A stretch of 64,000 nt of DNA from JAKAIY01 sp963809385 (GTDB taxonomy: Bacteria; Chloroflexota; Ktedonobacteria; Ktedonobacterales; JADMIN01). The notes under the pieces were generated by a model. That model saw nothing but the letters and a program-made list of their open reading frames with translations, was not told the origin of the DNA and searched no databases. The stretch is taken from NCBI GenBank assembly GCA_963809385.1, contig CAWEJL010000004.1, positions 62,001 through 126,000 of the forward strand, in the 5' to 3' direction. Position numbers and translations under genes: made by a program. Positions 30,371 to 37,867 of this stretch are shown here, piece by piece; position 1 is the stretch's first letter; each line of letters opens with the position of its first letter.

Positions 30371-30500
30371 CCGGCCTTGAAAGGCCGGGGCACGGGACGG
30401 GGCCTTGAAAGGCCAGGGATTTATCCCCACCGCGTGCCGTGCGCCGGCCATTTATGGCCGCGTCCCCCACCGTGCGCCGAGCGCCGGCCATTTATGGCCG
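30371..30500. repeat. Second composite palindromic repeat element
   Basis: Five short hairpins in the same order as at 9.4 kb: CCGGCCTTGAAAGGCCGG (30371-30388), GGCCTTGAAAGGCC (30401-30414), GGGATTTATCCC (30416-30427) and CGGCCATTTATGGCCG twice (30445-30460, 30485-30500). GGCACG (30388-30393) can pair with CGTGCC (30433-30438), enclosing hairpins two and three. It lies upstream of the glycosyltransferase gene, outside any coding sequence. Confidence 0.7.
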
Positions 30501-30666
30501 CGTCCCTCCATTGCTCTGCCCATCCCAGCCCGCGCAGTATACCATGACACACACACGCGCCCCGCCCATTTCCGCTGGCGGGCGGGTGTGGCGGAATGAT
30601 TCTCTGCCACATGATGGCCGGTAGACCAGCGGAAGCGCGAGTACGCAATAAGAGAGGGGCGCGACG
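30501..30666. other. Non-coding region upstream of 30667
   Basis: Contains no credible gene. GAGAGGGG at 30651-30658 is the ribosome site for the following gene. With the repeat element it makes up the gap between divergent genes. Confidence 0.5.
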
Positions 30667-31218
30667 ATGTCGCTCGACGATCAGCTTGCCGAGATTCTGA
30701 CCTCACTCGGCGTGACGATGGAGGCGGCCGGAACGGCGGAGCGGGAAGCGCGCGTCGAGCGCGCCGCCTGGGCGCCTGGCGCGACCGCTGGACGGGAGGA
30801 GCGACAACGATCCGTGAACCACGATGACTGGCTCGATGATTGGGGCGATGAGCAGGAGCGCGACGAGGCCGCCCCCGCGGAGCTTTCACTCTTTCAGACT
30901 TCACGCGAGCACTACGGCGTCTTTTACCGCCTCGATCTGGTGGCGGGCGCGCCGCAGCTGCGCGTCTTCGCTCCCGATGAGGAAGGCGCGCTGAAGATGC
31001 GCTGCTACCTCGTCCGCCCGGTGGAGGGCGCGCCGGTCCGCGAGTGGTTCCGAGCCACCCGCGCGCACGATGGCTCCGAGGCCTACGACGCCGGGCGCGA
31101 GACCATCGAGCAGCACCTGCTCTTCGCCGCTGGCGAAGCCCTCAAGCGCCTCTTCTGGGCTGGCGAGCCTGACCTTATGCATTTTCCCACAGAGATCGCC
31201 GTCCGCCGTGTCGCTTAG
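30667..31218 (+). CDS. Hypothetical protein, 183 residues
   Basis: Not recognised. An acidic, Asp/Glu/Arg-rich N-terminal half (NHDDWLDDWGDEQERDE) is followed by a compact domain from about residue 75 with FQTSREHYGVFYRLDLVAG, MRCYLVRPVEG and EQHLLFAAGEALKRLFW. No signal peptide or membrane segment. A strong GAGAGGGG ribosome site precedes the ATG by nine bases. It lies upstream of the malic enzyme gene, with about 190 bases and a hairpin between, so a shared transcript is possible but unproven. Confidence 0.6.
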   Translation: MSLDDQLAEILTSLGVTMEAAGTAEREARVERAAWAPGATAGREERQRSVNHDDWLDDWGDEQERDEAAPAELSLFQTSREHYGVFYRLDLVAGAPQLRVFAPDEEGALKMRCYLVRPVEGAPVREWFRATRAHDGSEAYDAGRETIEQHLLFAAGEALKRLFWAGEPDLMHFPTEIAVRRVA

Positions 31219-31366
31219 CCATGTCACGCACGCATCACATGTCGCGCGCCGTCCTTGGGCTCTGGCCGGAGGCGGGGCCCGCTTGTCGCAATTCGTGGTA
31301 TGCTGGCTGTGTCGTGCGGGCGCATAGAGGATTGAGGACGCGCCTTCTCCAACGGCGGAATGTAAC

Positions 31367-31408
31367 GCGCCCTCTCACAGCGCCTGGCAGGCGATGAAGA
31401 GAGGGCGC
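31367..31408 (+). promoter_or_regulatory. maeA: Hairpin overlapping the malic enzyme ribosome site
   Basis: A 10-bp perfect stem (GCGCCCTCTC at 31367-31376 with GAGAGGGCGC at 31399-31408) ends one base before the GTG start at 31410. An inner CGCC/GGCG pair stacks within the loop. The 3' arm contains the GAGAGGG ribosome site, so folding would hide it. Confidence 0.5.
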
Positions 31409-31409
31409 A

Positions 31410-33143
31410 GTGGATACTCATACCCCAACCAATACAACCGACCCCAGCGCGGACGGCCAGCCCATCGAAACCTCGTTGACTGGCGCGGCGCTGCTCAGTA
31501 ACCCACGACTGAACAAGGGCAGCGCGTTTTCCGAGGACGAGCGCGCGGCATTTCACCTACACGGCCTGCTGCCGCCTGGCGTCATGACCATCGAGCAGCA
31601 GCTGACCCGCACCTACGAGAGCTTTCGCGCCAAGACGACCGATCTTGAGCGCTACATTTATCTGGCGTCGCTGCAGGACCGCAACGAGGTGCTCTTCTTC
31701 CGGCTGCTGCAAGCGCATATCGCCGAGATGAGCCCGATCATTTACACGCCGACGGTTGGCCTGGCCTGCCAAAACTTCAGCCACATCTACCGCCGGCCAC
31801 ACGGCCTCTACATCTCGTATGAGCAGCGCGACGACATCGAGCGCATCCTGCGCGCGGCGCCCGTCCCCGACCCGCGCGTGATCGTCGTCACCGATGGCGA
31901 GCGCATCCTGGGCCTGGGCGATCTGGGCGTTGGCGGCATGCCGATCCCCATTGGCAAGCTGGCGCTCTACACGCTCTGCGCGGGCATCGCCCCCAGCACG
32001 ACGCTGCCCATCACCCTCGACACCGGCACCGACAACCAGCAATTGCTCGCTGACCCGCTCTACCTTGGCTGGCGGCATGCGCGCGTGCGCGGCGCGGAGT
32101 ATGACGCCTTCGTGGACGCCTTCGTGGCCGCTGTGCAGCGCGTCTATCCCGAAGCGGTGCTGCAGTGGGAGGACTTTGCGCGCGGCAACGCCCGGCGTCT
32201 GCTCGACCGCTACCGCGACCAGCTGTGCACCTTCAACGACGACATTCAGGGCACGGCGGCGGTGACGCTGGCCGGCCTGCTCGCCGCCACCGACGCTACG
32301 GGCATTCCGCTGCGCGAGCAGCGCATCGTGATGCTGGGCGCTGGCTCGGCCTCCACCGGCGTCGCGGACCTGCTCGTCCTGGCGATGATGGAGGACGGCG
32401 CGACCGAGGCGGAGGCGCGCGGGCGCATCTGGCTGCTGGACAGCCACGGTCTCGTCCACACCGGCCGGACGGACCTCAACACCGAGAAAGCGCGCTTCGC
32501 CCAGCCCGCCTGGACCCCGGCTGGCGACAGCGCGCAGCCGCTCGACCTGCTGGAGGTCATCCGCCACGTGCGCCCGACGGTTCTGATCGGCACGGCGGCC
32601 CGCAAAGGCGCGTTCAGCGAGGAGGCCGTTCGCGAGATGGCGCGGCACGTCACACGCCCGGTGATCTTCCCGCTCTCCAACCCGACTGAGAAGAGCGAGG
32701 CCACGCCCGCCGACCTGCTGCGCTGGACCGATGGCCGCGCGCTCGTCGCCACTGGCAGCCCCTTCCCGGACGTGGAGGTTGACGGACGCGCCATTCGCAT
32801 CGGCCAGTGCAACAACATGTTCATCTTCCCTGGCGTCGGGCTGGGCGTCCTGGCCTCCGGCGCGCGGCGCGTCACCGATGGCATGTTCCTCGCCGCCGCC
32901 CGCGCCCTCAGCGCCGCCGCCCCCAGCCGCAGCGACTCCCAGGCGCCGCTCTACCCGCACGTCGAGCAAGTGCGCGACGCCTCACGCGCCGTGGCCCTCG
33001 CCGTCGGCGCCGAAGCCATCCGCGCGGGCGTGGCCGACCCCCTCGACCCGCAGACCCTCGCCCAGCGCGTGGACGCGATGATGTGGGAGCCGCGCTACCG
33101 CCCGCTGACGCTGCGGGGCGAAGCGCACGCCTCCGGCGTGTGA
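31410..33143 (+). CDS. maeA: NAD-dependent malic enzyme
   Basis: Oxidative decarboxylation of malate to pyruvate with NAD+ as the likely acceptor. At 577 residues it belongs to the long (SfcA/eukaryotic-like) class. Visible motifs are MSPIIYTPTVGLACQNFSHIYRRP with the catalytic Tyr, LGLGDLGVGGMPIPIGKLALY, DFARGNARRLLDRYRDQLCTFNDDIQGTAAVTLAG with the metal-binding acidic pair, and the Rossmann loop MLGAGSASTGVADLL. SNPTEKSEATPADLLRW and GQCNNMFIFPGVGLG complete the C-terminal domain. Start GTG at 31410 has GAGAGGG within a hairpin. It is followed by a hairpin terminator. Cofactor preference is inferred from family, not tested. Confidence 0.93.
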   Translation: MDTHTPTNTTDPSADGQPIETSLTGAALLSNPRLNKGSAFSEDERAAFHLHGLLPPGVMTIEQQLTRTYESFRAKTTDLERYIYLASLQDRNEVLFFRLLQAHIAEMSPIIYTPTVGLACQNFSHIYRRPHGLYISYEQRDDIERILRAAPVPDPRVIVVTDGERILGLGDLGVGGMPIPIGKLALYTLCAGIAPSTTLPITLDTGTDNQQLLADPLYLGWRHARVRGAEYDAFVDAFVAAVQRVYPEAVLQWEDFARGNARRLLDRYRDQLCTFNDDIQGTAAVTLAGLLAATDATGIPLREQRIVMLGAGSASTGVADLLVLAMMEDGATEAEARGRIWLLDSHGLVHTGRTDLNTEKARFAQPAWTPAGDSAQPLDLLEVIRHVRPTVLIGTAARKGAFSEEAVREMARHVTRPVIFPLSNPTEKSEATPADLLRWTDGRALVATGSPFPDVEVDGRAIRIGQCNNMFIFPGVGLGVLASGARRVTDGMFLAAARALSAAAPSRSDSQAPLYPHVEQVRDASRAVALAVGAEAIRAGVADPLDPQTLAQRVDAMMWEPRYRPLTLRGEAHASGV

Positions 33144-33146
33144 TGT

Positions 33147-33190
33147 TTCATGGCCGTTAGCGCCTACGCTTCGCTGCTAGCGGCCATGAA
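33147..33190 (+). terminator. Hairpin after malic enzyme, related to the palindromic repeats
   Basis: A 14-bp stem with one G-U type mismatch (TTCATGGCCGTTAG at 33147-33160 with CTAGCGGCCATGAA at 33177-33190) starts four bases after the stop codon. There is no T-run. The TTCATGGCCG core is that of the dispersed repeat family. Confidence 0.5.
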
Positions 33191-33197
33191 CCATGCT

Positions 33198-33695
33198 CTA
33201 GTTCCCAGGCCCAGCCACATGCTCGACGATAAACTCGACCATATCTGGTTTCTTGCTTCGGCTTGCTGGCTTGGCGCCCGGCTCGCGCGCCTGTACAGCG
33301 TCCACAAAGTCTCGCAGCGTTTTTGAGGTTTGACTTACGATCACAGCGCGGAACTGGTCGTGCCCGTACCACTCAAGCAGCTTGTACGGGTCAGGCTTGG
33401 CATATGGGTTGTGGTGGTCAAGGTCAGGGCCAGCTATAGGTACAGGCGCTGGAGTCACCGTTGGCTCTGGCTTCTTCTTCAAAAGTTCGAGCTCGGCGTA
33501 CCGTTCATGTAGCTGCTGACTCATCTCTGGGTACAGTTGAAGCCACTCACTGACAATCTCAAGCGTCGCTGTGGTTGCTATGTCTTTGTCTATCGCGTTG
33601 ATGGCGCGTACTAATTGCTCGTTCGCCAGCTTCTTCCTCTGAGCAAACGTCAACGGGCGAGGTTTGACTACTCTTGTGGCGGACCTAGTTGGCAT
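33198..33695 (-). CDS. Small protein overlapping the Mrr-ParA fusion gene
   Basis: A 165-residue protein, not recognised. The N-terminal 30 residues are basic (PTRSATRVVKPRPLTFAQRKKLANEQ), then a helical segment, a Pro-rich linker (EPTVTPAPVPIAGP), and a C-terminal part with YKLLEWYGHDQFRAVIVSQTSKTLRDFV and EFIVEHVAG. Its ATG lies inside the last codons of the ParA fusion (11-base overlap), so the two are translated together. Position and size fit a ParB-like or adaptor partner of a ParA system, but no ParB, CopG or Arc motif is visible. Base composition is AT-richer than its neighbours, as is the whole island. Confidence 0.7.
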   Translation of the reverse strand: MPTRSATRVVKPRPLTFAQRKKLANEQLVRAINAIDKDIATTATLEIVSEWLQLYPEMSQQLHERYAELELLKKKPEPTVTPAPVPIAGPDLDHHNPYAKPDPYKLLEWYGHDQFRAVIVSQTSKTLRDFVDAVQAREPGAKPASRSKKPDMVEFIVEHVAGPGN

Positions 33696-34995
33696 AGTTC
33701 AGTACCTCCTCGGCTAGCGCGCTGTAAGCTTTGGCTCCATGTATTGCCGCGCCAGGTTGCAGCACCTCCAGCTGATTATCGATTGGTACGCGGGGTTCAA
33801 GTAATCGGCCACCATTCCCGACGATCAGAGGACCCAAGCTATTCAGTAGAACGAACTTTGATAGCTCTAGGTTATCCCAATGAGTTATGAGCCCCCCCAT
33901 AAAGTCCGCTTCAGTCCCCATTAGCGCATTGACGGTTCTGAGCGTCCTTAGCATATTCCTTGTACCGGCTTCAGACGAGCTGCGAGGGCGTAACGGTGCA
34001 ATCACATATTCGGCGGCGCACAAGCCACTTCGGGTGAAGACGGACATAGCTGGTGGGGTGTCGATGATAATCCAATCAGGCGGCCCACCTAAGCTGGCGA
34101 TATGTCGTGTACCTATATTGTGGACATCCTGAACGAATCGCAATTCAACATCGGGGCGTCCGTTGCCGCCGTAGTCGCGTAGCGTGAGGAATGGGTCGGC
34201 GGGAATAATGCTCAGGCGGTCAATCGCGGTTGGCGTTATCAAGTCTACTAGAGTCCGCTCACCCGCGAAGTAGTGGGTGATATTTGGGAACAACTCATCT
34301 TCGCTCGTTCGCTTCTCAACCAGGTCAGGCAGACAGCGCTCAGTCAGATTCCCTTGCCCGTCAAGATCAACGAGGAGGACCCGCTTACCGTGTTTCTTCG
34401 CCAATTCGACACCCAGATAATAGGCGGTCATTGTCTTGCCCACCCCGCCCTTGTTGTTTGCGATAGTGAGAATTCGCGTATTGCCAGCCCGGCGCGAGCG
34501 AACACCGTCTCTCCCGGCGAAGTATTCTGGAGAAATTGTCGCAATGGTATCATCGTCATCGTTCCGCGAGTTTCGCACATAATTGATGTAGCGTACCAGT
34601 TGAGCTCCATTCATCAAGATCACACGCTTCGTCCCAGCCACAGCCATTTGGTGGGCTGGGTCATTGAAGTCGCTCGTCGTGATCACAAACGGCTTCGCGC
34701 CTGCCCGATCAACGGCTGGAGCGCCTCTCACGCCTCTGACGACTGGAGCGGTTACGAGTTGATCTGGGGCATACCGTTTGCACTCAATCCCCGCGACGAT
34801 ACGGTTACTTCCCGGCGAGCGAACCTCCAGGTCTACTCCTCTAAGAAAATGTGGCCCAACCTCCTTGACCTTATATCCAGCCCTGCGTAGTACGTACGCG
34901 ACGAAGTGTTCGAACTCCCGTGGAGTCAGCGCATGCATCGCTTCCACCGTGGGCTTGTTGAAAAGCGCCGCGAATTTCTCTGGTTCGGCGGCCAT
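33685..34995 (-). CDS. Mrr-like PD-(D/E)XK nuclease fused to a ParA-family ATPase
   Basis: A 436-residue fusion. Residues 20-140 form an Mrr_cat-like restriction endonuclease domain: LTPREFEHFVAYVLRRAGYK, then the metal site D55 (GVDLEV), E71 and K73 (IECKRY), and FVITTSDFNDPA. Residues 172-436 form a ParA/MinD ATPase: deviant Walker A KGGVGKT (182-188), Walker A' region VLLVDLDGQGN, Walker B WIIIDTPPA. ParA proteins bind DNA or cargo in an ATP-dependent manner; Mrr nucleases cut foreign or modified DNA. All catalytic residues look intact. Start 34995 (MAAEPEKF) is preferred to 35007, which abuts AAGG. The gene is AT-richer than the flanks and overlaps a small partner gene. Role in defence or plasmid exclusion is inference. 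Confidence 0.85.
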   Translation of the reverse strand: MAAEPEKFAALFNKPTVEAMHALTPREFEHFVAYVLRRAGYKVKEVGPHFLRGVDLEVRSPGSNRIVAGIECKRYAPDQLVTAPVVRGVRGAPAVDRAGAKPFVITTSDFNDPAHQMAVAGTKRVILMNGAQLVRYINYVRNSRNDDDDTIATISPEYFAGRDGVRSRRAGNTRILTIANNKGGVGKTMTAYYLGVELAKKHGKRVLLVDLDGQGNLTERCLPDLVEKRTSEDELFPNITHYFAGERTLVDLITPTAIDRLSIIPADPFLTLRDYGGNGRPDVELRFVQDVHNIGTRHIASLGGPPDWIIIDTPPAMSVFTRSGLCAAEYVIAPLRPRSSSEAGTRNMLRTLRTVNALMGTEADFMGGLITHWDNLELSKFVLLNSLGPLIVGNGGRLLEPRVPIDNQLEVLQPGAAIHGAKAYSALAEEVLNYAN

Positions 34996-35407
34996 AATGT
35001 ATGGCATCCTTTCTGGAAACTAGCCGCACGCGACCTATTCAGAACCAATGTGGGCGGACACGGTGAACTAGGCCGCTCACACCTTCCATCGCCTAGTCGC
35101 TATCTGGGCCCCATTCTACTCCTGCACCGATTTACCTGCAATAGCAATCGCACTGCAAAATTCGTTGTCAAACATGATTGAGAAGTCATCAAAACTAACT
35201 CAGTTGAATATATCTAGAAGATACTCATCGCTAACTCCGCCCTTCACAGTACGCTCCTACACCTCATCGCGCAATGGTTGATTCAGTTGGACCACCCGAT
35301 AGCCAGTGAAGCGAGGCTAGACTAGGTTTGCCACACTGACCAAATGCTGCAAAACTGTGAGGCGCACCCCTAACGGCGAAGAGAACGGTGGATGAGATGA
35401 TGTGGAA
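34996..35407. other. AT-rich upstream region of the Mrr-ParA gene
   Basis: About 400 bases of visibly lower GC between the fusion gene and the tRNA terminator. A minus-strand TTGACA at 35166-35171 is a possible -35, but no good -10 is correctly spaced. No gene or ParB-type iteron array is evident. Confidence 0.4.
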
Positions 35408-35443
35408 AAAGCGGCAGCCAGCTGATTCGCTGGCTGCCGCTTT
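35408..35443 (-). terminator. Intrinsic terminator of tRNA-Lys
   Basis: Perfect 15-bp stem (35408-35422 with 35429-35443) and a six-base loop seven bases after the tRNA 3' end; on the minus strand it runs into TTTTTCC. Confidence 0.9.
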
Positions 35444-35449
35444 GCGGTT

Positions 35450-35523
35450 TGGTGAGGCCGGTGGGATTTGAACCCACGACACGAGGCTTAAAAGGCCCCT
35501 GCTCTGCCCCTGAGCTACGGCCC
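35450..35523 (-). tRNA. tRNA-Lys (anticodon UUU)
   Basis: Full cloverleaf on the minus strand: acceptor GGGGCCG/CGGCCTC, D arm GCTC...GAGC, anticodon arm GGGGC-CTTTTAA-GCCTC with TTT at the anticodon, T arm GTGGG-TTCAAAT-CCCAC, discriminator A and an encoded CCA. It reads Lys AAA/AAG codons. It has its own terminator and marks one edge of the AT-rich Mrr-ParA island; tRNA genes are common integration sites, but no second copy of its 3' end was seen. Confidence 0.95.
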
Positions 35524-35598
35524 CGAAGGGGTATGCTCATATAGTGTATCACAGCCTGCGCCAGGGCTGCGCGCGGAGGTTTTCGCCTCACAAGCGTC

Positions 35599-35624
35599 GC
35601 GTGCGCCGGCCATTCATGGCCGCG
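35599..35624. repeat. Solo hairpin repeat at the 3' end of the CDF gene
   Basis: CGGCCATTCATGGCCG (35607-35622) preceded by GCGTGCGC, the fourth hairpin of the composite elements. The TGA stop of the CDF gene lies in its loop. Confidence 0.75.
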
Positions 35625-36570
35625 ATGGGGACGCCGCGTGGTCGGGTTGCGCCCCGGCTCCTTCGTCGCGGTCGAGGCCCTGGTCGGCCCAGGCGGCGGG
35701 GTCTTCCTGTGGCTCCAGGTGGGTGAAGACGGTCGTCTCCGGCAGCGCCTGACGCAGCGCGCGCTCGATGTCCTCGCAAAGGTCGTGCCCTTGCTGGATA
35801 GACCACGCGCCGGGAACCAGCACATGCAGCGAGACGAAGCGCCGCGAGCCGGATGTCCGCGTGCGCAGCGCGTGGAATTCGATGCCCTCACGCCGCCACG
35901 GATCCAGCGCCTGCATGATGGTCGCCCGCTCCTCCGCCGGGATCGCCGTATCCAGCAGCCCCAGCCCGCTCTCGCGGATCAGCCGCACGCCCGTCCACAG
36001 CACGTTCACCGCCACCGCCAGCGCGATGATCGGGTCCAGAATATACCAGTGCGTCAGGCTGACTAGCAGCAACGCCACGATCACTCCGACCGTCGTCCAC
36101 ACATCCGTCATCAGGTGGCGCGCGTCCGCCGTCAGCGTCACCGAGCGGCGTTCCTTGCCCGCCCGCCACAGGATCGCCGCCACGGCGCCATTGATGACGC
36201 TCGCCACCGCCGACACTAGCAATCCAGCGCCGATCTGCTCCAGCGGCTGGGGATGCAGCAGCCGGGGCCACGCGGCGGCGGCGATGCTGGCCGCCGCCAC
36301 CAGGATCAGCGCGCCTTCGACGCCGCTGGAGAAATACTCCGCCTTCGTATGGCCGTAGTGATGGTCTTCATCCGCTGGACGGCTCGCCAGCCACAGCGCC
36401 CACAACGCCACTAGCGCGGCGATCAGGTTCACCACCGATTCCACCGCGTCCGAGAGCAGGCCCACCGATCCCGTCATCTGGTAGGCGATGTACTTGATCG
36501 CCATCGTCACCAGCGCCGCGCCAATCGAGAGCCACGTATAGGTGCGCGCGCTCGCGAAGCGTGGGAACAT
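35614..36570 (-). CDS. Cation diffusion facilitator (CDF) transporter
   Basis: A 318-residue metal/proton antiporter. Six membrane segments span about residues 10-205. Helix 2 carries GLLSDAVESVVN (H/D-x3-D type metal site; here D with E, and S for the usual H) and HHYGHTKAEYFSS lies at the loop-3 start. Helix 5 has ADARHLMTDVWTTVG with the second D-x3-D-like site. The cytoplasmic C-terminal domain begins near IPAEERATI with FHALRTRTSGSRRFVSLHVLVPG. Start 36570 has GGGGAG seven bases upstream. The last residues (AASPSRP) and the stop are contributed by a hairpin repeat. Zn, Fe or Mn specificity is not decided. Confidence 0.88.
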   Translation of the reverse strand: MFPRFASARTYTWLSIGAALVTMAIKYIAYQMTGSVGLLSDAVESVVNLIAALVALWALWLASRPADEDHHYGHTKAEYFSSGVEGALILVAAASIAAAAWPRLLHPQPLEQIGAGLLVSAVASVINGAVAAILWRAGKERRSVTLTADARHLMTDVWTTVGVIVALLLVSLTHWYILDPIIALAVAVNVLWTGVRLIRESGLGLLDTAIPAEERATIMQALDPWRREGIEFHALRTRTSGSRRFVSLHVLVPGAWSIQQGHDLCEDIERALRQALPETTVFTHLEPQEDPAAWADQGLDRDEGAGAQPDHAASPSRP

Positions 36571-36808
36571 CCCGATTCTCCCCTCAGACAACTGGCTTTC
36601 TCTGGCGTCCGTTCAACCTTGCGGCGCGCGAGCGCGTACAATCAGATACAGAATGCGACAACGCTATACAGTACATCATAGAGTACGTACAGCGTGGGCG
36701 TGTGGCGCCAGAACGGCGGCGAGCGCGCTCAGGGGCTGGGAAAACGCGGCAAAGCGAAACCCAGCGAAGCAAGGCGCGACAAGGCGAGACAGGAAGGTGG
36801 GTGGCGCA

Positions 36809-37858
36809 ATGGCATGGTTCGGACATACACGTGATGACCAGAAGGCTGGGGCGGACGAGCTGGCGGCGATGGACGCCTACTCGCGCTCGATCGTCAGTGT
36901 GGTCGAGCGTGTCGGGCCGGCGGTCGTGCAGGTCGGCGTGGCCAAATCGGTGATGGCGCCATCGCCGTTCGGGCCGACCCCGCGTGTCGCCGAGGGCGCA
37001 GGCTCCGGCGTCATCTTCGCCCCCGATGGCTACATCCTCACCAATAGCCATGTGGTGGACGGAGCCCAGCGCATCCAGGTGACGCTGGCCGACGGGCGCG
37101 ACATCCCCGGGCAGGTCGTCGGCAACGACCCCGAGACGGATGTCGCCGTGCTGCGCATCTCCCCGCCCGACGGCAAGCAGCTTCCCACCGCGCGGCTGGG
37201 CAACTCTGACCGCCTGCGCGCCGGCCAGCTTGTCGTCGCCATCGGCAGCCCGGCGGGTCTGCAGAGCACCGTCACGGCGGGCATCGTCAGCGCACTGCAC
37301 CGCGCGCTGCCTGGCTATGGCGGCCGCCTGATCGAGGACATCATCCAGACCGACGCCGCCGTCAACCCTGGCAACTCCGGTGGCCCGCTGGTGAACGCCA
37401 ATGGCGAGGTCATCGGCATCAACGTCGCTATCCTGCAGCAGACGCAGGGCCTCTCCTTCGCCATCCCGATCAATACCGTCAACTGGGTCGCCTCGATGAT
37501 CATGAAGGATGGCGAGGTGCGCCGCGCGATGATCGGTGTCTCCGGCCAGGCCGGCATGCTCACCCAGTCCGCTCGCCGCGCGCTGCGCATCGAGACGCCC
37601 ACCGCCGTCGAGGTGATGTACGTCGCGCCCAACGGCCCCGCCGCCCAGGCGGGCATCCGCTCCGGCGACGTCATCTTTCGGATTGATGACAAGCCCGTCG
37701 GCTCGGTGGACGACATGCGCCACTACCTGGAGCGCCTGCCCGATGGCGCCCGCGTCCGCGTCGGTTTCATCCGCAGCGGCCAGGCCGCTCCCACCGTCGC
37801 TGAGGCTACCGTCCGTGTCACCGTCGCCAGCGGCGGTAACGGTGGGCGGGGCCGCTAG
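36809..37858 (+). CDS. HtrA-type trypsin-like serine protease with PDZ domain
   Basis: A 349-residue protein. The trypsin-like domain has the full triad: His in ILTNSHVVDG, Asp in ETDVAVLRIS and Ser in PGNSGGPLVNANG. A PDZ domain follows (about residues 250-340: VAPNGPAAQAGIRSGDVIFRIDDKPVGSVDDM). Unlike most DegP/HtrA proteins it has no signal peptide or membrane anchor; the N-terminus is MAWFGHTRDDQKAGADELAAMDAYS. The chosen ATG has AGGAAGG 11 bases upstream; in-frame extension upstream is Arg-rich and unlikely to be translated. Either it works in the cytoplasm or export uses an unrecognised route. Confidence 0.85.
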   Translation: MAWFGHTRDDQKAGADELAAMDAYSRSIVSVVERVGPAVVQVGVAKSVMAPSPFGPTPRVAEGAGSGVIFAPDGYILTNSHVVDGAQRIQVTLADGRDIPGQVVGNDPETDVAVLRISPPDGKQLPTARLGNSDRLRAGQLVVAIGSPAGLQSTVTAGIVSALHRALPGYGGRLIEDIIQTDAAVNPGNSGGPLVNANGEVIGINVAILQQTQGLSFAIPINTVNWVASMIMKDGEVRRAMIGVSGQAGMLTQSARRALRIETPTAVEVMYVAPNGPAAQAGIRSGDVIFRIDDKPVGSVDDMRHYLERLPDGARVRVGFIRSGQAAPTVAEATVRVTVASGGNGGRGR

Positions 37859-37867
37859 ACTGGCCGC

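Noticed and set aside
31367..31408. Simple transcription terminator before malic enzyme
   Set aside because: The hairpin ends one base before the start codon and contains the ribosome site, with no T-run after it. Termination there would leave no leader for the gene, so a translational role fits better.
33198..35523. Integrated element bounded by tRNA-Lys att sites
   Set aside because: The island is AT-richer and next to a tRNA, but I found no duplicate of the tRNA 3' end at the other edge (33.1-33.2 kb) and no integrase. The boundary claim is not supported.
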